The notes under the pieces are model-generated. The model was not told the DNA's origin, did no database searches, and saw only the letters and a list, made by a program, of their open reading frames with translations. The position numbers were made by a program, and so were the translations under genes. DNA of 7,502 nucleotides from an uncultured Ruminococcus sp. GTDB lineage: Bacteria > Bacillota > Clostridia > Oscillospirales > Ruminococcaceae. Below are positions 1 through 6,157 of the stretch, piece after piece. Within the stretch, counting starts at the first letter, position 1; every line of letters begins with the position of its first letter. Where the stretch lies: positions 1-7,502 of the forward strand of contig CAMCMW010000063.1 in assembly GCA_945876155.1 (NCBI GenBank), read 5' to 3'.

Positions 1-539
1 AACGGCTGACAGCTTCCCCAGCGTGAAGTCATTCTGCGTATTTTCAGCTGGGGAAAAGTTATATTATATGGTGCGAATTTATTGTGTACCTCGTGCATTA
101 TCTCATCAAAAACAGTCAGGCACTGCTTATCCAGCCACGAGTCAAACAGATTCCTTTTACGGTTATAGTAGTCCGGGCGTTTAACGTGTATATACACATA
201 CAAGCCGTCGCAGGTCACATACTCTTTGCTGTCCTTTTTAACCTTTATCTGCATATTCTTTCCAAGCAGTGTCACATTTTCCCCACTTACATACTGCATT
301 TCAGCTTTTTTTGATTCACGCTGACTGAAGTGCATAACGGCATTGCGGATATAGTCACTCTTACTGGCAACAAAGCTTTCCACAGTCTTTACAGGCACAC
401 GCAAAGGCGCTGAAACATATACAGAACAGTCATGTCTTATCCTGAGATTGATGTTCTTTATCTTTTTGCGTTCAAATGTATACTCTATTGTTCCGCAGTC
501 AGTTTCTACCTTTCTTTTTTGTGTGGATACTGTTTTCAT
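1..539 (-). CDS. YgjP-like (DUF45/COG1451) metal-dependent hydrolase, C-terminus cut off by the window edge
   Basis: This is the N-terminal 179 codons of a minus-strand gene whose 3' end lies beyond position 1. It resembles the YgjP/DUF45 family, small cytoplasmic proteins with a zinc-metalloprotease (WLM/SprT-like) fold. Diagnostic features are an early beta-rich segment ending in NLRIRHDCSVYVSAP (residues 31-45), a LLGK segment (91-94) matching the family's 'yLG' region, and RRMTSRWGSC (168-177), the family's signature just upstream of the zinc-binding HExxH helix. That HExxH is not in the window, so catalytic competence cannot be judged. The ATG at 539 is chosen because a perfect AGGAGG (550-545) sits 5 nt upstream. 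It is separated from the efflux operon by a terminator and has its own promoter candidate. The physiological role of the family is poorly defined; the family call is firm, the function is not. Confidence 0.85.
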   Translation of the reverse strand, partial: MKTVSTQKRKVETDCGTIEYTFERKKIKNINLRIRHDCSVYVSAPLRVPVKTVESFVASKSDYIRNAVMHFSQRESKKAEMQYVSGENVTLLGKNMQIKVKKDSKEYVTCDGLYVYIHVKRPDYYNRKRNLFDSWLDKQCLTVFDEIMHEVHNKFAPYNITFPQLKIRRMTSRWGSCQP

Positions 540-553
540 CAATGCCTCCTGAT

Positions 554-634
554 TTACTTGTCATAAGCCAAGCATATAAGCTCACTCTTTTCATCAGTGT
601 TCCGGCTGAGGTACTCATATATCTGTATTATCAT
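554..634 (-). CDS. possible 26-residue small ORF upstream of the YgjP-like gene
   Basis: A short ATG-initiated frame encodes a peptide beginning MIIQIYEYLSRN and ending ELICLAYDK. Its TAA (556-554) is directly followed, after TC, by the AGGAGG of the YgjP-like gene, so a ribosome ending here would be placed to reinitiate at 539. The composition looks protein-like, but the initiation signal is poor: GGAG (639-636) is only 1 nt from the ATG. It would lie in the roughly 130-nt leader between the predicted promoter and the gene. It could be a leader peptide, a remnant of a decayed gene, or chance. No family is recognised. Confidence 0.25.
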   Translation of the reverse strand: MIIQIYEYLSRNTDEKSELICLAYDK

Positions 635-677
635 GCTCCATAAGAATAGTTTTCTTTATTAAAAAATTCTCATCATT

Positions 678-706
678 ATTATACTACATCATGTTAAAAA
701 AAGCAA
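678..706 (-). promoter_or_regulatory. predicted promoter for the YgjP-like gene
   Basis: On the minus strand a TTGCTT -35 box (706-701) and a perfect TATAAT -10 box (683-678) are separated by 17 nt. Transcription would start near 671, giving a leader of about 130 nt before the YgjP-like ATG. The -35 box falls inside the T-rich tail of the terminator that ends the preceding operon, so the two signals overlap. Confidence 0.55.
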
Positions 707-749
707 ATACAAAACAGCCGAAATCACGTATTACCGCAATTCCGGCTGT
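694..749 (-). terminator. intrinsic terminator of the RND permease / heptad-repeat operon
   Basis: Reading the minus strand, ACAGCCGGAAT (749-739) pairs with ATTTCGGCTGT (724-714) as an 11-bp stem with one G-U wobble. The intervening bases can extend it by about four weaker pairs around a GTAATA loop. It is followed by TTTTG, then T-rich sequence ending in a run of seven T (about 713-697). It begins 15 nt after the stop codon of the heptad-repeat gene (764-766), which is the expected position for an operon end. Confidence 0.85.
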
Positions 750-763
750 CCGGTACAATATTT

Positions 764-3121
764 TTATTCTTTCTCGATACCGTCAATCGTATAAATAAAT
801 TTGACCTTGCCCTCCATACCGTTTCCTATTCCGGAAAAACTGTTGTAAGCCTTTGAGATATCCGACAGCTTTTTCAGCCTGTCAATCAGTTCTTTTACGT
901 CATTGTTGTATGCCTCGGCTATTTTGTCAATGCCCTCTTTTTTGAACTTTTCCATGCCGTCCTTTAATTCCTCAGAACCGCTTTCCAGTTTACCTGCACC
1001 GTCCGACAGTTCTGAAACGCCGTCTTTAAGCGATGACATACCGTCCATAAGCTCACCGCTGCCGCTGTAAATTGCCGACGCACCCTCTGAAAGCTCCCCG
1101 ATTGAGCTGTGGAGAGTATCTGCGCCGTCCTTTAAGGCACTGCCTCCGTCTTTAAGAGCTGAAAGTCCGGATTTAAGCGAACCAGCACCGGCAGAAAGGG
1201 AGTCTGCGCCCTCACGGGCAGTCTGTACTCCGGATTCAAGCTTTTCAGTACCGTCTTTAAGGGCAGTATTTGCTTTTGAAAGCTCCTTTGTACCTCCGGA
1301 AAGCTCAGATGCACCCTTATTTACCTTTACCACTGAATTATAAAGCGTATTCGTTCCGTCGGCTATCTGAGAGCTGCCGTCCTTAACGCTTGCCAGTCCT
1401 GTGTCAAGCTGGTCAACACCCTCTGCAAGTGCAGCAGAACCCTCTTTAAGACTGCCTATTCCGTCACTTAAAGCATTTGCTCCGCTTTCAAGCTGTGAAG
1501 CACCGTCCTTTAACTCTCCGCCGTCCTTCATTGATGCGGCTATCTGCTCCTGTCCGGCAATAGTCTGTTCAAGAACGCCTATCATCTGCCCGATACTTTC
1601 GTCCTGTGTGGTCTGGTAAACTGCTTTAAGTCCCTCAAGAACCTGCTTGTTATAGCCTATAGTTTCATCAAGACCTGCTCCTGCCTGACTGATACCTGCT
1701 GAAAGGTTTCCAAGACCCTCTGACAGACCGTCAGCACCGTTTCCAAGTTCATCTATACCGCCCAGAGCGTTCTCCACACCGGCTTTCAGCTGTTCAGAAC
1801 CGTCTTTAACTGCCCCGATACCCTCATCAAGCTTTTTCGCCGATTCGGACAAGGTTTTTGCACCGCTTTCAAGCTGTGATGTTCCGTCAGAAAGGCTCTT
1901 AGCGCCGGACTCAACCTTCTTTGAGCCGTCCAGTACTGCTGAAACACCGTCATTCAGTGCTGACGCTCCGTCGAGTATTGGAGAAAAGCCCTCTGAAAGC
2001 TTTTTTGCACCCTCTGCCAGCGAGTCTGAGCCGTCTTTTGCCGCACTTATTCCGCTGTAAAGTTCTGACGCACCGTCTGAAAGCGTTCCGGCACCGTCCT
2101 CCAGCTTTGCAGAACCGTCTGACAGCGCCGATGCACCGTCTTTCAGTTCTGCTGTACCGCTGTAAAGCTTATCTGCACCGTCCTTTAATTCTGACGTACC
2201 GCTGAGAAGTGCCTTTATACCGTCGTAAAGTTCTCCCGAACCGTCTGCAAGCTTTTCGGCAGCATCAGTCATTTCATCTATTTTTTCCTGTAACTCGTCA
2301 AGTGAATCGGTTTCACTCAAATCCAAATCAGAAAACAGCTCATTTGTGGCAACTGTGAATGAAGTGGAAATTGAAAAGTCAGTTACGTCAGCGGAAAACT
2401 CAAAGTAATCCGGTATCTCAATATCAATATCCTTGTTTTTGTCCAGACCCAGGCTTTGTGACAGTCCGGGAACAGCCATGCCGGCAACAACAAATCTTTC
2501 ACCGTCTGAGATATACTGTCCGTTTGTCACCTCAATATTGCTGAATTTACTGCTGTCAAGAATAGTTGCAGATAGCATCAGAAACGGTACGTACATATCA
2601 GTATTTTTGGCGTTTTGCTTTACTGTTGTTTTCTGATTGTTTGTGTAGTCATATCTCACAGTTACTCTTCCGCTTTTGCCAGCCAGCTCCTCCGGAGAAA
2701 TTTCATTTCCGTCAAGGTAGTAGGTCAGCTTTACCGTAACAGGCAGTTCCTTGTCTGTTGTACCCTGATAATAAATATCCGAACCGTCTGCGTCCCATTC
2801 TACTTCGCCGTCTGTTTCCGTAAAGGATTCATAACCCTTGACATTTTCAATTCCGGAAAGTTCTGACTTATCCAGTATACTTGCCAGTCCGCCCTCATTG
2901 TCCAGCCAGTCGCTTACAATAACATTTTTCTTATTGCCCTGCGAATCAGCCACAACGTAAACTGTTTCTTCCTTTAATACACTGCCGTTCTCTTCGGCTT
3001 TCTGTTCAGCAGCGGCAGTATCTTTCTGTGCCTTTGCCGCCGTTACTGCAAATACTCCTGTTGAACCGGCTGATATAAGAATTGCCATTACTGCGGCAAG
3101 AACTCTTGTTAACTTTTTCAT
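764..3121 (-). CDS. secreted xxxLxxG heptad-repeat protein, partner of the RND permease
   Basis: 785 residues. The start at 3121 is chosen because AGGAGG (3135-3130) lies 8 nt upstream and a signal peptide follows at once: KK, a hydrophobic core at residues 7-26 and a likely cleavage AKA|Q after residue 31. An in-frame upstream ATG at 3175 lies inside the permease gene and is rejected. Residues about 47-260 form a non-repetitive, probably beta-rich domain (motif ETVYVVADSQGNKKNVIVSDWL). From residue 291 come two runs of 7-residue repeats, mostly L-x-D/S-G-a-x-x: about 28 heptads (291-486), a 50-residue non-repeat insert (487-536), then about 28 more (537-732). The last 53 residues include a charged helix and end KVKFIYTIDGIEKE, with no C-terminal membrane segment or LPxTG anchor. 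The repeats match the 'X-X-X-Leu-X-X-Gly heptad' pattern (TIGR03057, from memory) found beside or fused to MMPL/YhgE-like membrane proteins. An extracytoplasmic role with the permease is inference. Confidence 0.85.
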   Translation of the reverse strand: MKKLTRVLAAVMAILISAGSTGVFAVTAAKAQKDTAAAEQKAEENGSVLKEETVYVVADSQGNKKNVIVSDWLDNEGGLASILDKSELSGIENVKGYESFTETDGEVEWDADGSDIYYQGTTDKELPVTVKLTYYLDGNEISPEELAGKSGRVTVRYDYTNNQKTTVKQNAKNTDMYVPFLMLSATILDSSKFSNIEVTNGQYISDGERFVVAGMAVPGLSQSLGLDKNKDIDIEIPDYFEFSADVTDFSISTSFTVATNELFSDLDLSETDSLDELQEKIDEMTDAAEKLADGSGELYDGIKALLSGTSELKDGADKLYSGTAELKDGASALSDGSAKLEDGAGTLSDGASELYSGISAAKDGSDSLAEGAKKLSEGFSPILDGASALNDGVSAVLDGSKKVESGAKSLSDGTSQLESGAKTLSESAKKLDEGIGAVKDGSEQLKAGVENALGGIDELGNGADGLSEGLGNLSAGISQAGAGLDETIGYNKQVLEGLKAVYQTTQDESIGQMIGVLEQTIAGQEQIAASMKDGGELKDGASQLESGANALSDGIGSLKEGSAALAEGVDQLDTGLASVKDGSSQIADGTNTLYNSVVKVNKGASELSGGTKELSKANTALKDGTEKLESGVQTAREGADSLSAGAGSLKSGLSALKDGGSALKDGADTLHSSIGELSEGASAIYSGSGELMDGMSSLKDGVSELSDGAGKLESGSEELKDGMEKFKKEGIDKIAEAYNNDVKELIDRLKKLSDISKAYNSFSGIGNGMEGKVKFIYTIDGIEKE
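926..2251 (-). repeat. coding tandem heptad array (about 56 x 21 bp, in two blocks)
   Basis: This is the DNA of the heptad blocks, 2251-1664 and 1513-926, separated by a 150-bp non-repetitive insert. On the plus strand it shows as CCGTC or CCGTCTTTAA-like words (DG or KDG codons) recurring at multiples of 21 bp. Individual units differ by synonymous and non-synonymous changes, so this is an old, selected protein periodicity rather than a recent slippage array. The periodicity creates several long but spurious open frames on the opposite strand. Confidence 0.85.
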
Positions 3122-3140
3122 GAAAATTTCCTCCTTTAAG
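3122..3140 (-). promoter_or_regulatory. stop-codon/Shine-Dalgarno junction coupling the two operon genes
   Basis: The permease TAA (3138-3136) is followed without a gap by AGGAGG (3135-3130) and, 8 nt later, by the ATG of the heptad-repeat gene. Terminating ribosomes would cover the next initiation site, a layout typical of translational coupling and fixed stoichiometry. No separate promoter was noticed for the second gene. Confidence 0.75.
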
Positions 3141-5211
3141 ACTCTTTGGGTCTGATTCCGATAGTCGTTTTGCAAATCAATTTATCAAACAGCATAAGCA
3201 TTGACGGAAGTACCAGAATAACCGTAAACATACTTACAATAGCGCCTCTGGACATCAGTATGCACAGAGATGATATCATATCCATTTCTGAATAAATTCC
3301 TACTCCGACTGTTGCCGCAAAAAATCCTAATGCGCTTACAATAATAGATTTCATTGAGGTTGAAAGGGCAATGTATACTGAATCCTTTTTGCTCTGCCCT
3401 CTTGACCTTTCTTTCTTATACCTTGTGGTCATGAGTATCGCATAGTCAACAGTAGCGCCCAGCTGAATAGTACCTATAACAATTGATGCTATAAACGGAA
3501 GTACAGTACCCGTATAAGCCGGTATACCCATATTTACAAATATTGCAAATTCTATAACTATTACAAGTATTACCGGAAGTGATACTGATTTCAGAACCAG
3601 TGCTATCAGAATAAAGATAACCCCGATAGATGCAGTGCTTACCAGACCGAAATCGTGGTCCATGATTTTTATAAGGTCCTTTGTTGCAGGCGCTTCACCG
3701 ATAAGCATACCGTCTTCATCATAATTCTTTATTATACTGTTGATTTTTTCAATCTGGCTGTTTACTTCGTCCGACGCCGTTTTGTATTCCGAACCTATCA
3801 GCATGAGCTGCCACTGGTCGCTTTTCAGTATTGAATTTATGGAATCTGGAATTATCTCCTGAGGAATAGCTGAACCAATCAGGGTATCCATTCCCAGTGC
3901 AAAGCTTACGCCGTCAACATCATCTATATCGTCAAGCATTGCATTTACTTCCTTTGACGCCATATCCGAATCAACAAGGAGCATATGGGTTGAGTTCATG
4001 TTGTACTCTTCGGCAAGCTTTGAATTTGCTACAACGCTTGCTGTGTCCTCCGGCAGCATGGTGTCAAAGTTGTAATAGACATCATAGTGAGTGTAACCGT
4101 AAATTGCAGGAGCAAGCGCCAGTGCAAATACTGCAAGAAAAACTCTTCTGTGATTTATAACAAATGAGGCTGCCTTATCCATTGACGGGATAATATCCTT
4201 ATGACGTGTTTTCTCAATTGCTCTATCAAAGGTAAGTATAAACGACGGCAGTATCGTAACACAGCCGATAACGCCGAACACAACACCTTTCGCCATTACT
4301 ATACCCAGGTCAAGTCCCAGAGTAAAGCTCATAAAGCACATTGAAAGGAATCCGGCTATGGTAGTCAGAGAACTTCCTACTACGGAAGATATGGTATTGG
4401 ATATCGCATGACCCATTGCACGTTCCTTGTCGCCGGGAAATCGTTTCTGGTTATCCTGATAGCTGTGCCACAGGAAGATTGAAAAGTCCATGGTAACGCC
4501 CAGCTGGAGTACCGCACTCAGTGCTTTGGTGATAAAGGATATCTCCCCCAGGAAGAAATTTGTTCCCAGGTTATAGATAATCGCCATGCCGATACTGAGC
4601 ATAAAGAAAACCGGTATCAGGAAGGAATCCATTGTAACTGCCAGAACAAGGCTAACAAGCAGTACTGCGATAACAACGTACATTACAGATTCCTTGTCGG
4701 AAAGATTTTTGATATCCGTAACCACCGCTGACATTCCGCTGACAAAGCACTGTTCTCCGGCAACCTTTCTTATCTCCTCAACCGCTGACATTGTACCGTC
4801 GCCGGAAGAGGAATCGTCAAAGAATACCGCCATTAATGTGGAATCTCCGGAATTGAAAAAGTCGTAAATATCGTCCGGAAGAATCTCCTTTGGTATGCTG
4901 ATATCTGCTACTGTGTCATACCACACAACATCAGCAACGTGGTCTATCTCTTCGATTTTCTTTTTGGTTTCGGCAACGTCCTTATCAGACATTCCCTCAA
5001 TCATTACCATGGAGAATCCGCCTTTTCCGAAATCCTCCAGAAGTATGTCCTGCCCTTTCATTGTTTCAATGTCCTTGGGCAGATATGACAAAATATCATA
5101 GTTTACTCTTGTGGTCACAAAACCGATAACTGAGGGTATAAGCAGAAGTACGCTTATAATCAGAATCAGTATTCTGTGTTTTGCAATCCACTTTCCGAAC
5201 TTAACCATCAT
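3136..5211 (-). CDS. RND superfamily / MMPL-family transporter permease
   Basis: 691 residues from 5211, or 690 from the ATG immediately after it at 5208. The second ATG has better spacing (7 nt against 4 nt) from AGGAG (5220-5216). Two homologous halves are visible, each with one leading membrane helix (about 13-32 and 352-372), an extracytoplasmic domain, then about five helices (about 175-330 and 525-678). This gives the 12-helix RND plan with the sterol-sensing-domain-like core. The proton-relay motifs are LGVTMDF (D242) in TM4 and LGATVDY (D589) in TM10. Length fits YdfJ/MmpL-type proteins of Gram-positives. MMPL proteins use the proton gradient to export lipids or small amphiphiles; the substrate here cannot be read from sequence. 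It is first in an operon with the heptad-repeat protein, 14 nt apart, and diverges from a tetR gene, which suggests inducible export. No frameshift or truncation seen. Confidence 0.93.
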   Translation of the reverse strand: MMVKFGKWIAKHRILILIISVLLLIPSVIGFVTTRVNYDILSYLPKDIETMKGQDILLEDFGKGGFSMVMIEGMSDKDVAETKKKIEEIDHVADVVWYDTVADISIPKEILPDDIYDFFNSGDSTLMAVFFDDSSSGDGTMSAVEEIRKVAGEQCFVSGMSAVVTDIKNLSDKESVMYVVIAVLLVSLVLAVTMDSFLIPVFFMLSIGMAIIYNLGTNFFLGEISFITKALSAVLQLGVTMDFSIFLWHSYQDNQKRFPGDKERAMGHAISNTISSVVGSSLTTIAGFLSMCFMSFTLGLDLGIVMAKGVVFGVIGCVTILPSFILTFDRAIEKTRHKDIIPSMDKAASFVINHRRVFLAVFALALAPAIYGYTHYDVYYNFDTMLPEDTASVVANSKLAEEYNMNSTHMLLVDSDMASKEVNAMLDDIDDVDGVSFALGMDTLIGSAIPQEIIPDSINSILKSDQWQLMLIGSEYKTASDEVNSQIEKINSIIKNYDEDGMLIGEAPATKDLIKIMDHDFGLVSTASIGVIFILIALVLKSVSLPVILVIVIEFAIFVNMGIPAYTGTVLPFIASIVIGTIQLGATVDYAILMTTRYKKERSRGQSKKDSVYIALSTSMKSIIVSALGFFAATVGVGIYSEMDMISSLCILMSRGAIVSMFTVILVLPSMLMLFDKLICKTTIGIRPKES

Positions 5212-5226
5212 ATCTCTCCTTTCAAA

Positions 5227-5243
5227 TATGACCGTTGGTCACT
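5227..5243. promoter_or_regulatory. operator 3: weaker palindrome at the permease transcription start
   Basis: TGACC-GTT-GGTCA (5229-5241) is a perfect 5-bp dyad. Read on the minus strand, the 17-bp site agrees with operator 2 at 13 of 17 positions. It lies just downstream of the predicted permease start point (near 5247) and a few bases before the ribosome binding site, where a bound repressor would block RNA polymerase. Confidence 0.6.
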
Positions 5244-5253
5244 TATTGCTATT

Positions 5254-5282
5254 ATTATATTCCTCCAGAACTCCAAAGTCAA
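5254..5282 (-). promoter_or_regulatory. promoter of the RND permease operon
   Basis: On the minus strand TTGACT (5282-5277), a 17-nt spacer and a perfect TATAAT (5259-5254) form a strong sigma-A-type promoter. The predicted start is near 5247, with a leader of about 36 nt. It is flanked by operator 3 downstream and operator 1 upstream. Confidence 0.85.
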
Positions 5283-5294
5283 TAGACAAAAGCA

Positions 5295-5321
5295 AAAATA
5301 ATGACCATCAGTCATTATTTT
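5295..5321. promoter_or_regulatory. operator 1: 27-bp near-perfect palindrome
   Basis: AAAATAATGAC (5295-5305) and GTCATTATTTT (5311-5321) are exact inverted repeats of 11 bp around CATCA. The 17-bp core (5300-5316), read on the minus strand, matches operator 2 at 16 of 17 positions. Near-identical dyads in a tetR intergenic region are the usual signature of the TetR binding site. The centre is about 61 bp upstream of the predicted permease start. Confidence 0.85.
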
Positions 5322-5353
5322 GTAGTGTTGCACAATTATGGTTTGTACTAAAT

Positions 5354-5370
5354 AATGACTAATGGTCATT
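5354..5370. promoter_or_regulatory. operator 2: palindrome upstream of the tetR promoter
   Basis: AATGAC-TAATG-GTCATT is a 17-bp dyad with exact 6-bp arms. It ends 8 bp before the -35 box of tetR and is 54 bp centre to centre from operator 1, close to five helical turns. It is the likely autoregulatory site. Confidence 0.8.
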
Positions 5371-5378
5371 TTACTGAA

Positions 5379-5407
5379 TTGACTTTTTTATAAAGTTATA
5401 ATATAAT
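5379..5407 (+). promoter_or_regulatory. promoter of tetR
   Basis: TTGACT (5379-5384), a 17-nt spacer and TATAAT (5402-5407) give the same hexamers and spacing as the divergent permease promoter. An overlapping TATAAT at 5397-5402 is too close to the -35 box to be used with it. The start is predicted near 5414, leaving an A-rich leader of about 48 nt. The ribosome binding site AAAGGAAG (5447-5454) precedes the ATG. Confidence 0.85.
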
Positions 5408-5461
5408 TAGGAAAAGACAAAACAATATAAATATAAATAAAAATAAAAAGGAAGTCTTTCT

Positions 5462-6067
5462 ATGGGAAAACTTGATGCAAATAAAAAGAAAAAGCGTGAA
5501 TCACTGCTGAATACCGCTTTCAGCATTTTCACTTCAAAAGGTGTAAGCCAGACGTCTATTTCAGAAATCGTGGAAAAAGCAGGCGTTGCAAAGGGTACGT
5601 TCTATCTGTATTTCAAGGACAAATACGACATCAAAAACAAGCTGGTTGCACATAAATCGAGTCTGCTGTTTAAAAATGCAATCGAGGAACTCAGCAAACA
5701 GTCTGAACTTGAATATATGGACAAAATCATTTTTATAATAGATAATATTATAAATCAGCTGAACGAAAACCAGTCGCTCCTTACCTTTATTTCAAAAAAT
5801 CTGAGCTGGGGAATTTTCAAGAATGCACTTATTTCATCTGACAATGAGGACGACTACAATTTCAAAAACATTTATGATGCAATGATAAGTGATTCGCCGA
5901 AAAAATTAAAAGACCCGGAAGTAATGATTTTTATGATTATCGAACTTGTAAGCTCCACAATTTATTCTTCAATTCTCTATGATGAACCTGTTTCTCTTGA
6001 AGAACTCAAGCCTTATCTTTACGATACAGTCAAAAATATTATTAAACAGCACGAAATTGATGAGTAA
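5462..6067 (+). CDS. TetR/AcrR-family transcriptional regulator
   Basis: 201 residues, typical for the family. After a lysine-rich lead-in, residues 11-57 form the TetR DNA-binding domain: helix 1 (RESLLNTAFSIFTSKG), then the helix-turn-helix TSISEIVEKAGVAKGTFYLYF (31-51), including the near-invariant G-FYLYF recognition-helix end. The rest is a helical ligand-binding and dimerisation domain with no recognisable ligand motif. The start is supported by AAAGGAAG with GGA 9 nt upstream and by the KKKKRE lead-in. It is divergent from the RND permease with three shared-sequence palindromes between them, so it most likely represses both itself and the permease operon and is released by a substrate of the pump. 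The ligand is unknown. No clear terminator follows, so some readthrough into the mannanase gene is possible. Confidence 0.93.
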   Translation: MGKLDANKKKKRESLLNTAFSIFTSKGVSQTSISEIVEKAGVAKGTFYLYFKDKYDIKNKLVAHKSSLLFKNAIEELSKQSELEYMDKIIFIIDNIINQLNENQSLLTFISKNLSWGIFKNALISSDNEDDYNFKNIYDAMISDSPKKLKDPEVMIFMIIELVSSTIYSSILYDEPVSLEELKPYLYDTVKNIIKQHEIDE

Positions 6068-6086
6068 GCTGAAATTTATATATAAT
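6057..6086 (+). promoter_or_regulatory. possible upstream second promoter for the mannanase gene
   Basis: TTGATG (6057-6062), an 18-nt spacer and TATAAT (6081-6086). It begins inside the last codons of tetR. It is weaker than the downstream promoter because the area is AT-rich and chance TATAAT matches are common. Confidence 0.3.
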
Positions 6087-6090
6087 AGTA

Positions 6091-6119
6091 TTGTTTTTAA
6101 GGCTTGCGCATGGTATAAT
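6091..6119 (+). promoter_or_regulatory. promoter of the CBM35-GH26 gene
   Basis: TTGTTT (6091-6096), a 17-nt spacer and an extended -10 element TGG-TATAAT (6111-6119). The start is predicted near 6126, leaving a leader of about 32 nt to the ATG. No copy of the TetR-type palindrome is present here, so the gene is probably outside that regulon. Confidence 0.7.
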
Positions 6120-6157
6120 AAAGACAACAATATTTAACTATGGAAAGGAATGTTACT

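Noticed and set aside
84..314. Plus-strand frame at the left edge
   Set aside because: It is antisense to the YgjP-like gene, whose family signature and ribosome binding site are clear.
1132..2205. Open frames on both strands across the heptad-repeat region (1132-1314 minus; 1401-1619 and 1921-2205 plus)
   Set aside because: They are products of the 21-bp coding periodicity, have low-complexity translations and lack ribosome binding sites. The secreted repeat protein explains the region.
926..2251. Tandem array considered as a CRISPR or recent microsatellite
   Set aside because: Units are 21 bp, diverged and in frame throughout, with no conserved repeat/spacer pattern.
2359..2866. Plus-strand open frames opposite the N-terminal domain of the heptad-repeat protein
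   Set aside because: They are antisense to a well-supported gene, mutually overlapping, and show no recognisable family.
3122..3175. 18-residue N-terminal extension of the heptad-repeat protein from an upstream ATG inside the permease gene
   Set aside because: It overlaps the permease C-terminus, would bury the signal peptide, and the ATG at 3121 has a perfect AGGAGG at 8 nt.
3897..5362. Plus-strand open frames opposite the RND permease and its upstream region
   Set aside because: They are antisense shadows; the last one runs through operators 1 and 3 and the permease promoter.
5411..5460. Inverted repeat GAAAAGAC / GTCTTTC in the tetR leader, possible riboregulator
   Set aside because: The arms are short, need a bulge and lie far apart in A-rich sequence; the stem would be weak.
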